A stretch of 64,000 nt of DNA from Sphingomonas hylomeconis (GCF_025370105.1 NZ_JANQBK010000008.1:62001-126000); one strand, 5' to 3'. Positions 24,807 to 33,176 are shown, counted from the stretch's first letter. Notes: generated from the sequence alone by a model not told the origin. A program made the numbers and translations.

Positions 24807-25907
24807 CTAGACGGCGCGATACCACCACACGCCGTCGCGAACGTCCTTCGCCGCCCTGCCCTCCACTTCCAGCCGGCGCAGATGCGCGAGCGCTTCGCCG
24901 GTCGCCATGCCGAGCATGTCGGGGCCGATCGCGCGGCGGAACAGGCGGCCGAACACGTCCACGGCGCGTTTCCCCTCGCCGAGAAAGGCGTGCAGCTCAT
25001 TCAGCCGGTCGCGATGCTCGCGGTCCATCGCGTCGAGCCGGGCGTGCAGGCCGGTGAACGGGTCGCCATGCCCGGGCAGTACCAGCAGATCGGCCGGCAA
25101 GGTCTTCAATTTGGCGATCGAGGCGAACCATTCGCCCAGCGGATCGGCATTCGGCTCGGTCACGCCGAGCGAAACATTGGGGCTGATGCGCGGCAGCACC
25201 TGATCGCCGGCGATCAGCACGCCGCCCGTCTCGTCGAGCAGACAGGCATGTTCGGGGCTGTGGCCGGAGCCGACGACAACGCGCCAGTCGGTGCCGCCGA
25301 GCGTCAGCGTGTCGCCGTCCTTGATCCGCGTGTAGCTGAGCGGCAGCGGCGAAACGATGCGACGGAAGCCCGACCAGCCGCGCGCCGCGGCATGCGCGAC
25401 CTGCTCCTCATTCCAGCCGCAGCCGATGCGGAACGCGGTGACCTCGTCCGGCACGCTGTCGCGCGCGTCGGCGACGAGCATCTGCGCGGTGAGCCATTCG
25501 CCGCGGGTCATCAGCAGCGGTGCGGCATGGTGATCGCACATCCAGCCGGCCAGCCCGATATGATCGGGGTGCATGTGCGTGCCGATCATCTTTGTCACGC
25601 GGACGCCGGCGAGCGGCCCCTTGAACACCGCCTTCCAGCCGTCGCGCGCGTCGCTGGTGTTCATGCCGGTATCGACCAGCGCGACGCCGTCGCCGCGATC
25701 GTCGGCATCGTCGATCAGCCAGCAATTGACGTGTTTCAGCGGGCCCGGAATGTGCAGCCGGACCCAATTTATGCCGGGCGCGACGGACATCACATCGCCG
25801 CTGGCGGGCTCGGCGCCGCCGAACGGGTAGGTCAGGCCTTTGTGGCTCGTCGGGACGAAACTTTCGTCCGGAACATAGGCGGCGTCAGGGTTGGGTTTGC
25901 TGGACAT
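24807..25907 (-). CDS. MBL-fold metallo-hydrolase
   Basis: 366 residues of the metallo-beta-lactamase fold. The metal motif is Thr-His-Met-His-Pro-Asp-His at 110-116 (ligands H111, H113, D115, H116). A further histidine is seen in Gly-Ser-Gly-His-Ser-Pro-Glu-His, and an aspartate in Leu-Ile-Ala-Gly-Asp-Gln. A C-terminal helical part of about 80 residues looks like the extra domain of LACTB2-like hydrolases. There is no signal peptide. The start at 25907 is chosen over an ATG 12 codons upstream, because relatives begin near here. Substrate unknown. Confidence 0.85.
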   Translation of the reverse strand: MSSKPNPDAAYVPDESFVPTSHKGLTYPFGGAEPASGDVMSVAPGINWVRLHIPGPLKHVNCWLIDDADDRGDGVALVDTGMNTSDARDGWKAVFKGPLAGVRVTKMIGTHMHPDHIGLAGWMCDHHAAPLLMTRGEWLTAQMLVADARDSVPDEVTAFRIGCGWNEEQVAHAAARGWSGFRRIVSPLPLSYTRIKDGDTLTLGGTDWRVVVGSGHSPEHACLLDETGGVLIAGDQVLPRISPNVSLGVTEPNADPLGEWFASIAKLKTLPADLLVLPGHGDPFTGLHARLDAMDREHRDRLNELHAFLGEGKRAVDVFGRLFRRAIGPDMLGMATGEALAHLRRLEVEGRAAKDVRDGVWWYRAV

Positions 25908-25959
25908 AGGTTGCGGGTAGCAACGGAATGGCCGGCTAGTCACGCGACAAATCTTCTAC

Positions 25960-26055
25960 CGTCATGCCGGACTTGGTCCGGCATCCAACGTGCCGCACAA
26001 TCACCGGCGGATTGGTTTGCGGCGCGTTGGACCCCGGACCAAGTCCGGGGTGACG
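25960..26055. repeat. Paired inverted repeat, GTCATCCCGG family (variant)
   Basis: The left arm CGTCATGCCGGACTTGGTCC leads into GGCATCCAACG; the right arm CGTTGGACCCCGGACCAAGT leads into CCGGGGTGACG. The arms differ at a few places but still pair over about 25 bases. It lies 11 bases from the trcR stop, in the gap before the MBL hydrolase gene. Confidence 0.82.
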
Positions 26056-26066
26056 ATAAGGTGCGC

Positions 26067-26750
26067 TCAGCTCTTGAACAGATTCTCCGCGGTGCGCTCG
26101 ATCGGCGCGGACATGCCCTCGCCACCTTCCACCGCTTCGGCATCGAGCGCGGCCTGCGCGCGCTGGGCGCGCAGTTCGGTGATCAGCGCTTCGCGGTCGC
26201 CGTCGAGCTTGGTGTCGACCACCGGCTCGAGGCCCGCCGCCTTGCCGGCCTTGGCCACCGCCGCGTCGAGCTCGCGCTGCGTCGTCAGGCCGAGCGTCAC
26301 CGGATCCTTCGGCGTGATGTTGGCGATGTTCCAGTGGCTGCGATCGCGGATCGCGGCGATCGTCGTGCGGGTGGTGCCGATCAGGTTGCCGATCGCGCCG
26401 TCGGTGATTTCGGGATGGTTGCGGATGATCCAGGAAATGCCGTCCGGCTTGTCCGAGCGCTTCGACACCGGCGTGTAGCGCGGGCCCTTGGTGCGGCGGA
26501 CCTGCTCGGGGCCCTTGATGATCTTGAGGCTGTACTCGGGATCGGCCTGGCCCTTGTCGATCTCTTCCTGCGTCAGCTCGTGCGCGCGGATCGGATCGCG
26601 GCCCGTCAGCTTGGTCGCGGCGGTATCGTCGGCGATCGCCTGGATCTCGAGGATGTGGAGGCCGCAGAACTCGGCGATCTGCTCGAACGACAGCGAGGTA
26701 TTGTCGACCAACCAAGAGGCGGTGGCATGAGGCATGAGCGGCTGGGCCAC
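26067..26750 (-). CDS. trcR: DUF1013 family transcriptional regulator TrcR
   Basis: 227 residues of a family almost limited to alphaproteobacteria, named as a cell-cycle transcriptional regulator. Two helix-turn-helix-like regions are visible: residues about 12-50 (Trp-Leu-Val-Asp-Asn-Thr-Ser-Leu-Ser-Phe-Glu-Gln-Ile-Ala) and about 104-140 (Asn-His-Pro-Glu-Ile-Thr-Asp-Gly-Ala-Ile, then Gly-Thr-Thr-Arg-Thr-Thr-Ile). Between them lies the constant block Lys-Gly-Pro-Glu-Gln-Val-Arg-Arg-Thr-Lys-Gly-Pro-Arg-Tyr. The start is GTG at 26750, with AGGAG eight bases upstream. Its direct targets here are unknown. Confidence 0.9.
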   Translation of the reverse strand: MAQPLMPHATASWLVDNTSLSFEQIAEFCGLHILEIQAIADDTAATKLTGRDPIRAHELTQEEIDKGQADPEYSLKIIKGPEQVRRTKGPRYTPVSKRSDKPDGISWIIRNHPEITDGAIGNLIGTTRTTIAAIRDRSHWNIANITPKDPVTLGLTTQRELDAAVAKAGKAAGLEPVVDTKLDGDREALITELRAQRAQAALDAEAVEGGEGMSAPIERTAENLFKS

Positions 26751-26768
26751 GGGAAACTCCTAGAAACA

Positions 26769-26795
26769 GAAAGGGCCGCCCCTTTCGGAGCGGCC
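26769..26795 (-). promoter_or_regulatory. Two overlapping, mutually exclusive hairpins before trcR
   Basis: GAAAGGG (26769-26775) can pair with CCCTTTC (26780-26786), or GGCCGC (26774-26779) can pair with GCGGCC (26790-26795). Both cannot form at once. On the minus strand the second is followed by a weak T-rich run, so it may end transcripts of the glycosyltransferase gene. Alternatively, the switch could affect the trcR leader, whose start is only about 20 bases further on. Confidence 0.35.
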
Positions 26796-26854
26796 GCGCT
26801 GCACCGTGATGTACCTTTATTGGCAGGCACTAGCAAGGCGCGTGGTGGCGGCGC

Positions 26855-27877
26855 TCAGGCGGCGAGCGCCTCGGCATGGACGGGCACCAGCGCGGAGACG
26901 AATTGCCGCGCGCTCGCCGCCCAGGTGAACCCCGCGCCGAACGCCGCGCAGGCGGCGCGATCGCGCGTCAGCGCGCGGGCGATCGCCGCGTCGAGATCCT
27001 CGTCCATCGCCGCGACGGAGTCGTCGAGGACATCGATCGGGCCGGTAACCGGATAGGCCGCGACCGGCGTGCCGCAGGCGAGCGCCTCGATCATCACCAG
27101 CCCGAACGTATCGGTGCGGCTGGGGAAGACAAGCACGTCGGCGGCGGCATAGGCGGCCGCGAGGTCGCTGCCGTACAGGCCGCCGAGGAACAGCGCGTGC
27201 GGATATTTCGCCTCCAGCGCGGCGCGCGCCGGGCCGTCGCCGACCACCACCTTGGTACCGGGATGCGCGCTATCGAGAAAGGCGGCGATGTTCTTTTCCA
27301 CCGCGACCCGGCCGACGTGCAGCAGCACCGGGCCAGGCAAGGCGCGCAGCACCGGATCGGGCGTCACGGCCGGCGAGAAGGTGGCGAGATCGACCCCCCG
27401 CCCCCATTGCCGGACGTGATTCAGGCCATGTGCGTTGAGCGTGCCGGCGATCGACCGGGTCGAGGCGAGGATCGACTGCGCGGGTGCGTGAAACCAGCGG
27501 ATATAGCGCCAGATCCAGGCCGGGTTCACGCCGGTGCGGGCCGCGACATATTCGGGGAATTGCGTGTGATAGGCCGTGGTGAAGGGAAAGGCGCGCGCGA
27601 GGCACCAGCGCCGGGCGGCGAGGCACACCGGCCCCTCGGTCGACAGGTGGATCGCCTGCGGCCCGAACGCCTCCAGCATCCGCCCGACCGCGCGGGTCCG
27701 CGCGAAGGCGAGGCGGATCTCGGGATAGGTCGGGCACGGCATCGAGGCGAACAGATCGGGCGAGACGACCAGCACCTCATGCCCCTGGGCGCGGAGTTCC
27801 GCGCTGACCGTCTGCAACGTGCGCACCACCCCGTTGACCTGCGGGCTCCACGCATCGGTGACGATCGCGATGCGCAC
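26855..27877 (-). CDS. GT4 family glycosyltransferase (possible glycolipid synthase)
   Basis: 340 residues of the GT-B fold, retaining GT4 group. The N-terminus (Ile-Val-Thr-Asp-Ala-Trp-Ser-Pro-Gln-Val-Asn-Gly-Val-Val) is typical of lipid-acceptor GT4 enzymes. The donor site has Gly-Arg-Val-Ala-Val-Glu-Lys-Asn and the late Glu block Phe-Gly-Leu-Val-Met-Ile-Glu-Ala-Leu-Ala-Cys-Gly. It starts five bases after the PlcP-like phosphoesterase gene, so the two are one unit. In several alphaproteobacteria such a neighbour (Agt) makes glucosyl or glucuronosyl diacylglycerol from the lipid freed by PlcP; that role is inferred here from context. Confidence 0.88.
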   Translation of the reverse strand: MRIAIVTDAWSPQVNGVVRTLQTVSAELRAQGHEVLVVSPDLFASMPCPTYPEIRLAFARTRAVGRMLEAFGPQAIHLSTEGPVCLAARRWCLARAFPFTTAYHTQFPEYVAARTGVNPAWIWRYIRWFHAPAQSILASTRSIAGTLNAHGLNHVRQWGRGVDLATFSPAVTPDPVLRALPGPVLLHVGRVAVEKNIAAFLDSAHPGTKVVVGDGPARAALEAKYPHALFLGGLYGSDLAAAYAAADVLVFPSRTDTFGLVMIEALACGTPVAAYPVTGPIDVLDDSVAAMDEDLDAAIARALTRDRAACAAFGAGFTWAASARQFVSALVPVHAEALAA

Positions 27878-27882
27878 CGGGC

Positions 27883-28764
27883 TCAGGCCGCCAGCATCGC
27901 GATTTCCAACGTGCCGATCCCCTCGCGCGCGGCGATCTCGTCGGCCCAGTGGAGCAATTCCATCCGCCCGTCGAAATGCTCGACCAGCGCGGTGCAGCCC
28001 TCGACCCAGTCGCCGTCGTTATAATATTTGATGCCGGCGATATCGCGATATTCGGCGGTGTGGATATGGCCGCACACCACGCCGTCGACGCCGCGATGCG
28101 CCGCGGCCTGCGCCACCACTTCCTCATAGTTCGAGATGAACTCGACCGATTTCTTGACCTTGGCCTTGGCGTGCTTGCTCAGCGACCAATAGGGCATGTT
28201 GAAGAAGCGGCGATAGGCGTTGAGCCCGCGGTTGAGCGCCATCAGCAGATTGTATGCGGCATCGCCGACATGCGCGAGCCAGCGATGCGCCAGCGTGATC
28301 GCATCGAATTCGTCGCCGTGCAGCACCAGCAGGTGGCGGCCATCGGCGGTGGTGTGGATCGCCTGGCGGCGGATTTCGACGCCGCCGAAATCGAGCCCCG
28401 CAAACTGGCGGAACACTTCGTCGTGATTGCCCGGGATATAGACGACGCGGGTGCTGCGCTTGGCGCGCTTGAGCAGCCGCCAGACGACATCGTTATGCGC
28501 GACCGGCCAATAGAACTTCTTGCGCAGTCGCCAGCCGTCGATGATGTCGCCGACCAAGTACAGCGTATCGCTGTCGACATGATCGAGGAAGTCGATCAGC
28601 ATCTCGGCATTGCATCCGCGGGTGCCGAGATGGACATCGGAAATCCAGATCGTGCGGAATTGCCGCCGCCCGGATATGGTCCGCTCGGGAATAGCAGGCT
28701 GGGAATTCGCGAAGTCCCCCAACTCCGCGAGATTATCCAACCCGATCCTGGTGACGACGCTCAT
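27883..28764 (-). CDS. PlcP-like calcineurin-type phosphoesterase (UDP-2,3-diacylglucosamine diphosphatase family)
   Basis: 293 residues. All five metallophosphoesterase motifs are present: Asp-Val-His at 43-45, Gly-Asp-Ile-Ile-Asp-Gly at 72-77, Gly-Asn-His-Asp at 112-115, Leu-His-Gly-Asp at 148-151, and Gly-His-Ile-His at 232-235. Extra blocks (Leu-Gly-Thr-Arg-Gly-Cys and Gly-Asp-Trp-Val-Glu-Gly-Cys-Thr-Ala-Leu-Val-Glu) match the group that includes PlcP of Sinorhizobium, a phospholipase C used in phosphate starvation. A lipid A precursor hydrolase (LpxH-type) role is the main alternative. The adjacent GT4 gene favours lipid remodelling. Confidence 0.82.
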   Translation of the reverse strand: MSVVTRIGLDNLAELGDFANSQPAIPERTISGRRQFRTIWISDVHLGTRGCNAEMLIDFLDHVDSDTLYLVGDIIDGWRLRKKFYWPVAHNDVVWRLLKRAKRSTRVVYIPGNHDEVFRQFAGLDFGGVEIRRQAIHTTADGRHLLVLHGDEFDAITLAHRWLAHVGDAAYNLLMALNRGLNAYRRFFNMPYWSLSKHAKAKVKKSVEFISNYEEVVAQAAAHRGVDGVVCGHIHTAEYRDIAGIKYYNDGDWVEGCTALVEHFDGRMELLHWADEIAAREGIGTLEIAMLAA

Positions 28765-28865
28765 GCTGCCTGCCCCGCATCATTCCTCAATGACGATGCC
28801 TATGCCGGATCATTGTTACAGGATGACGGAGCCCTTGGCCTAGTCTTGCCCCGGCGCCGGCGCGC

Positions 28866-29453
28866 TCAGATCATCCCGAGCGCGTCGCGACGGCGCCGTT
28901 GCGCGCCAAACTCGAACGCGCCGATGCCGAGCAGCGCGAGGACGAACAGCCACCCCCACCAATGCGGCCAATAGGCATAGTCGCCGGCGTCGAGCGGCTT
29001 GGCCATCGGCACCTTCACCTGGCGCAGATAGTCGTCGGTGATCGGCGCGATGACATATTCGTGCGGCGTTTCGTAATAGAGCACATGGCCGTGTTCGGTG
29101 CTCGCGGTGAACGGCAGGCCGATCGCGGCGCCCTCGCGGATCGAATAGCCGAAGCGCAGCGGCGTCGCCTGCGCCAGCGTATCATAGGCGGGTTCGGGGG
29201 CGGCGCCGATCGACAGCAACGGGCGGCGGGCGAATTTGGGGATATGCACGCCGTAATCGTCGAGCGAGCGCTTGAACGTGTCGGGCAGCGCGCCCTTGGG
29301 CACCAGCGCGCCGGGAATGACCTTGGAACGGGTGCCGTAGAACAGCACGCGATCCGACAGCACGAGCGTGATAGCGGTGACCAGCACGAACACGCCGAGC
29401 AGTATGGAGCGGATCGTCTCGTCCCGCTGGATCACCGGATGTTTCTGCGCCAT
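28866..29453 (-). CDS. Membrane-anchored protein of unknown function
   Basis: 195 residues. A membrane helix near the N-terminus (about 16-33) and another near the C-terminus (about 163-183) enclose a periplasmic or cytoplasmic part of about 125 residues with no motif I can name. The middle has Tyr-Gly-Val-His-Ile-Pro-Lys and a late Tyr-Trp-Pro-His-Trp-Trp-Gly-Trp run before the second helix. The tail is basic (five Arg in a row near the end). It lies 101 bases upstream of the plcP-like gene on the same strand. I do not recognise the family. Confidence 0.72.
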   Translation of the reverse strand: MAQKHPVIQRDETIRSILLGVFVLVTAITLVLSDRVLFYGTRSKVIPGALVPKGALPDTFKRSLDDYGVHIPKFARRPLLSIGAAPEPAYDTLAQATPLRFGYSIREGAAIGLPFTASTEHGHVLYYETPHEYVIAPITDDYLRQVKVPMAKPLDAGDYAYWPHWWGWLFVLALLGIGAFEFGAQRRRRDALGMI

Positions 29454-29590
29454 GTTTCCCCCTTGGCCCGTCGCCCCCCCGACGGCACGGCCCGCCCTAC
29501 GCGCGATCCCCGCCCGGCGGAAGCTGGTGTCTCGTGTAGTTCCTTGTCACGCGTGCCACTCGAGATCCCTGGCTGCGCCGGGCTTGCGGA

Positions 29591-31279
29591 TTAGTCGGCC
29601 GTCTTTGCTTGTGCCGATGCATCCGCTGGCTGGTCGATCGCGCCGGAGCGCGCGAGCGCGTCGAGCGATGAGCCATCAAGGCCTAGTTCCTTCATCAGGC
29701 CATCGATCAGCGGCGCCTGTGCTCGATAACGCAAGGCGGCGGAGACCGCGGCGTTAGCGAGGTTGCCGTCGCCGTCATCCGCGCCGACCGTCGCCTGTCC
29801 GGCGCCGCCGTGCCCGGTGATGCCATCGACCTGTACGATGCGGATGCTGTCGATCTGCTCCATCGGCTTAGCGGCTTCTCGGATCAGTTCGGGCAGCACT
29901 TTGAGCAGAGCAAGCTTGGTCGCAAGCGAGACCTGATCCGAGGACAGGATGTTCGATGCTTCGTTGACCGCGCGCTGGCCCGCCGCCTCGACCTCGAAGC
30001 GCAGCCGATCGGCCTCCGAGCGGAAGCGCGCGGCATCCGCCTCGCCCTCGGCGGTGAGGCGGATCGCATCGGCGCGGTCGGCCGCGGCCTGTTTCTCCGC
30101 CTCGGCCTGCACCTTGATGCCAATCGCGGCGCGCTCCGCCTCGCGCGACGCGTCGATCAGCTCGATGCGCTTCTGGCGCTCGGCCACCTCGGCTTCGCGC
30201 GCGGTGCCGACGCGTTCCTCGGCCACGACCGCCGCGGCCCGGGCATTATCGGCTTCGGCGCGCGACTGGCTTTCCTCGCGGCTCTTGTTCTGCACCGCGA
30301 TCTGCTGTTCCTGACGCGCGAGTTCGAGCGCCTGGGCCTGCGCGATCTGCGCCTCCTTCACTGCGCGATCGGCGATGATCTGCGAATTATCCACCTGCTG
30401 CTTGGCCTCGATCCGCGCCTGATCGGCCTCGCGCGTACGCAACGCCTGTTCGCGCGAGACTTCGGAGGCCTGGCCGGCGCGCTTCAGCTCGATCTCGCGT
30501 TCCTGCTCGAGCCGGGCGAATTCGGTATCGCGACCGATCAGGAAGGATTGCCGCTCGGCCTCGAGATTCTTGGTCTCGATCTGAATTCGCGTATCCTGCT
30601 CGATATCGTTGCGCGTCTTCTTGCGCAGTTCGATCTGCTCGGTCAGCTTGGTCAGGCCTTCGGCGTCGAACGCGTTGTTGGCGTTGAAATGCTCGATCGA
30701 CGTCTGGTCGAGACCGGTGAGCGAAACGGATTCAAGCTCCAGCCCGTTCATCGCCAAATCGGCAGAGGAGACCTGCTGCACCTTCTGGACGAAATCAGCG
30801 CGCTGTTCGTGCAACTGGTTCATCGTCATGCCGGCAGCGACCGAACGCAAGGCGTCGACGAACTTGCCCTCGACCAGCTCCTTCAGCGCATCGGGGTTCA
30901 TCGTGCGCATTCCGAGCGTCTGCGCGGCGGTGGCGATCGACTGCGCATCCGGACGGACGCGGACGTAGAATTCAGCCTTCACGTCGATGCGCAACCGATC
31001 GAGTGTGATCAGCGCATCGGTATTCTTGCGCTCGACCGCGAGGCGCACGGTGTTCATGTTGACCGGCATGGTTTCGTGAAACACCGGCAGCACCAGCGCG
31101 CCACCATTGATCACGACCTTTTCGCCGCCGAAACCTGTGCGCACGAAGCCGATCTCCTTAGAGGCGCGCTTGTACAATTTAGCGATGATCAGCCCGAGCA
31201 CCAGCAGGGCGCCAAGACTGACGCCGGCATAGATCAGATACGGCAGCACCGAACCCGTCTGGGTCACCACGTCGTTCAT
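29591..31279 (-). CDS. Flotillin family protein (YqiK-like)
   Basis: 562 residues. One N-terminal membrane helix (about 13-33) is followed by an SPFH/band 7 domain (about 34-230), seen in Gly-Gly-Glu-Lys-Val-Val-Ile-Asn-Gly-Gly and Pro-Val-Phe-His-Glu. A very long coiled coil (about 230-450) rich in Glu, Ala, Arg and Gln follows, then a C-terminal flotillin block (Leu-Leu-Lys-Val-Leu-Pro-Glu-Leu-Ile). Flotillins form large membrane-bound assemblies that organise membrane domains. The partner gene yqiJ-like lies six bases upstream, as in E. coli yqiJK. Confidence 0.92.
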   Translation of the reverse strand: MNDVVTQTGSVLPYLIYAGVSLGALLVLGLIIAKLYKRASKEIGFVRTGFGGEKVVINGGALVLPVFHETMPVNMNTVRLAVERKNTDALITLDRLRIDVKAEFYVRVRPDAQSIATAAQTLGMRTMNPDALKELVEGKFVDALRSVAAGMTMNQLHEQRADFVQKVQQVSSADLAMNGLELESVSLTGLDQTSIEHFNANNAFDAEGLTKLTEQIELRKKTRNDIEQDTRIQIETKNLEAERQSFLIGRDTEFARLEQEREIELKRAGQASEVSREQALRTREADQARIEAKQQVDNSQIIADRAVKEAQIAQAQALELARQEQQIAVQNKSREESQSRAEADNARAAAVVAEERVGTAREAEVAERQKRIELIDASREAERAAIGIKVQAEAEKQAAADRADAIRLTAEGEADAARFRSEADRLRFEVEAAGQRAVNEASNILSSDQVSLATKLALLKVLPELIREAAKPMEQIDSIRIVQVDGITGHGGAGQATVGADDGDGNLANAAVSAALRYRAQAPLIDGLMKELGLDGSSLDALARSGAIDQPADASAQAKTAD

Positions 31280-31284
31280 TACGG

Positions 31285-31896
31285 TCAGACTCCGATATGC
31301 GGCAGGCGATGATCGCCGCGGGAAATGGCACGGAACAGGTCGTTCTCGCGGCGAACGAGCAGGATGGCCTCACCCTCCTCGAAAGTTTCGGAGGCGGAAT
31401 TGGGCTCGACCATCACATAATGCGCCTGCCCATATTGATCCTCGACACGGGCGCGAGCGGGCGAGCCGTGCGTGGCGCGACCCGTAACGATGCGCGCGGG
31501 CTCGCCAACGAGATCGTCGAGCGTGATTGCCGTGGTGTGATCACCGGGCAGGATGCGCGCCAGACCGCGCGCCGCGAAACCGGTGAGCGGAAGCGCGGCG
31601 ACGACCGCAAGCGGAATGGCGATCCAGGCCGCAAGCAGGTGTCCGGTGATGTCGTGCAATGCCTGCTGCCCGACCAGCCCGATCGTCCCGAACAAGGCAA
31701 GGAACACGACGAGCAGCATGAGTAACGGCAGCCGCCCAACGCCGAGCCAGCCGAGCAAATCGGGGTGCGAATCGAGATCGGCATCCAGATGCGTATCGAC
31801 GCTCAGGCCGATCGCCTGCACGACGCCGATCAGCACCATCAGCAGCAATGCCGAAACGAAGACGACGTTTTCCGACGCCGCGATGAAATTCAGCAT
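31285..31896 (-). CDS. YqiJ-like NfeD/OB-fold membrane protein, flotillin partner
   Basis: 203 residues. Three or four membrane helices (about 9-27, 50-72, 80-104) are followed by a soluble C-terminal domain (about 125-190) that looks like the OB fold found in NfeD and YqiJ proteins: Ala-Arg-Val-Glu-Asp-Gln-Tyr-Gly-Gln-Ala, then Glu-Glu-Gly-Glu-Ala-Ile-Leu-Leu-Val. Proteins of this kind are encoded next to flotillins and work with them. The ATG at 31896 is chosen because the longer frame upstream gives a non-family, Arg-rich leader. Confidence 0.87.
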   Translation of the reverse strand: MLNFIAASENVVFVSALLLMVLIGVVQAIGLSVDTHLDADLDSHPDLLGWLGVGRLPLLMLLVVFLALFGTIGLVGQQALHDITGHLLAAWIAIPLAVVAALPLTGFAARGLARILPGDHTTAITLDDLVGEPARIVTGRATHGSPARARVEDQYGQAHYVMVEPNSASETFEEGEAILLVRRENDLFRAISRGDHRLPHIGV

Positions 31897-32079
31897 GTCC
31901 CCGTCCCCATGCAGAGGGGATAGAGCGGTGTTGGAGCGCGTTCTAGTGGAATCGGTGGGGGTTAGGACGAAGAACGAAAAAGTGGCTGCCCTGTCGTCGG
32001 CAAGGGCCGGACCGCTATGGACAGGTGTGCCGCGGCTCACACGGCAGCCCCGACCTCCGGCGGCGACGAAGTCTCGACG

Positions 32080-33084
32080 TCAGCCCTCCATCACCAACAC
32101 GATCTTGCCGACATGATCGCCCGCTTCCATCCGCTCGTGCGCTTTCGGCGCATCGGCGAAGGGGAAGGTCTTGTCGATCGCCGGCTTGAGCCGGCCGGCC
32201 TCGACATGCGGCCAGACGGTACGGACCAGTTCGTCCGCCACCAACGTCTTGAACGTCACGTCGCGCGGGCGCAGCGTCGATCCGGTGAGCGTCAGGCGGC
32301 GGCGCATGATGTCGAACAGCGGAATCGTCGCCTGCGCGCCGCCCTGCACCGCGATCGAGACGTGCCGGCCGTCCTCGCCCAAGCATTGCAGGTTGCGCGG
32401 GACATAATCGCCACCGACCATGTCGAGCACGACTTGCACGCCCCTGCCCTCGGTGATCGTCTTGACCCGCGCGACAAAATCTTCGTCTTTGTAGTTGATC
32501 GCGTGATCCGCGCCGAGCGCAACGGCGGCGGCGCATTTCTCGTCGCTGCCGGCAGTGACGATGATCGTCACGCCGAACAGCTTGCACAGGCCGATCGCCA
32601 TCGTGCCGATGCCGCTGGTGCCGCCATGGACCAGCACCGTATCGCCTTCGGCGGCAAAGCCGCGCTCGAACAGGTTGGTCCACACGGTGAACAGCGTTTC
32701 AGGCATCGCTGCGGCCTCGACCATGGTCAGCGCCTCGGGCACCGGCAGGCATTGGCCCCAGGGCGCGACGGCATAGTCGGCATAGGCGCCGGCGGTGATC
32801 AGCGCGCAGACCGGCTGGCCGATGATTTCGGGCATCACGCCCTCGCCGACCGCGACGATCGTACCCGATATCTCCATGCCCAGGATCGAGGACGCACCGG
32901 GCGGCGGCGGGTACAGCCCCTTGCGCTGCATCACCTCCGGCCGATTGACGCCGGCTGCCGCGACGCGGACCAGCACCTCGTCGGGGCCGGGCACCGGCAC
33001 CGGTCGTTCGACCAGCACGAGCACCTCGGGGCCGCCGGGGGCTTGCGGATCGATCGCCCGCATCGTCATCGGAAGCTCGTTCAT
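32080..33084 (-). CDS. NAD(P)H-quinone oxidoreductase, zinc-independent MDR type
   Basis: 334 residues of the medium-chain dehydrogenase superfamily, PIG3/QOR branch. The GroES-like N-terminal domain has Ala-Gly-Val-Asn-Arg-Pro-Glu near 47-53 and no zinc ligands. The Rossmann fold shows His-Gly-Gly-Thr-Ser-Gly-Ile-Gly-Thr and then the Ala-Ile-Asn-Tyr-Lys-Asp-Glu-Asp-Phe block typical of NADPH quinone reductases. The C-terminus ends His-Val-Gly-Lys-Ile-Val-Leu-Val. The start at 33084 gives the family length. It is transcribed divergently from the DUF1192 gene. The natural quinone or enone substrate is unknown. Confidence 0.9.
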   Translation of the reverse strand: MNELPMTMRAIDPQAPGGPEVLVLVERPVPVPGPDEVLVRVAAAGVNRPEVMQRKGLYPPPPGASSILGMEISGTIVAVGEGVMPEIIGQPVCALITAGAYADYAVAPWGQCLPVPEALTMVEAAAMPETLFTVWTNLFERGFAAEGDTVLVHGGTSGIGTMAIGLCKLFGVTIIVTAGSDEKCAAAVALGADHAINYKDEDFVARVKTITEGRGVQVVLDMVGGDYVPRNLQCLGEDGRHVSIAVQGGAQATIPLFDIMRRRLTLTGSTLRPRDVTFKTLVADELVRTVWPHVEAGRLKPAIDKTFPFADAPKAHERMEAGDHVGKIVLVMEG

Positions 33085-33140
33085 TGGATCCGCGTCCCCC
33101 TGTTTTACCCGTGCATAGTTACGCCGCACGCGGCTGCTTA

Positions 33141-33169
33141 TTGACATCGGCACCCACAGGGTCAACTTT
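33141..33169 (+). promoter_or_regulatory. Promoter candidate for the DUF1192 gene, possibly leaderless
   Basis: TTGACA (33141-33146) is a perfect -35; AACTTT lies 17 bases further on (33164-33169). Transcription would start at about 33176, one base before the ATG at 33177. There is no Shine-Dalgarno sequence before that ATG, which fits a leaderless mRNA. The -10 match is weak. Confidence 0.4.
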
Positions 33170-33176
33170 CTTCCCC

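Noticed and set aside
28765..28865. Pho box upstream of the plcP-like gene
   Set aside because: Only one half-site (CTGTAACA on minus) is present. A second half-site at the required 11-base step is missing, so no regulatory site is called.
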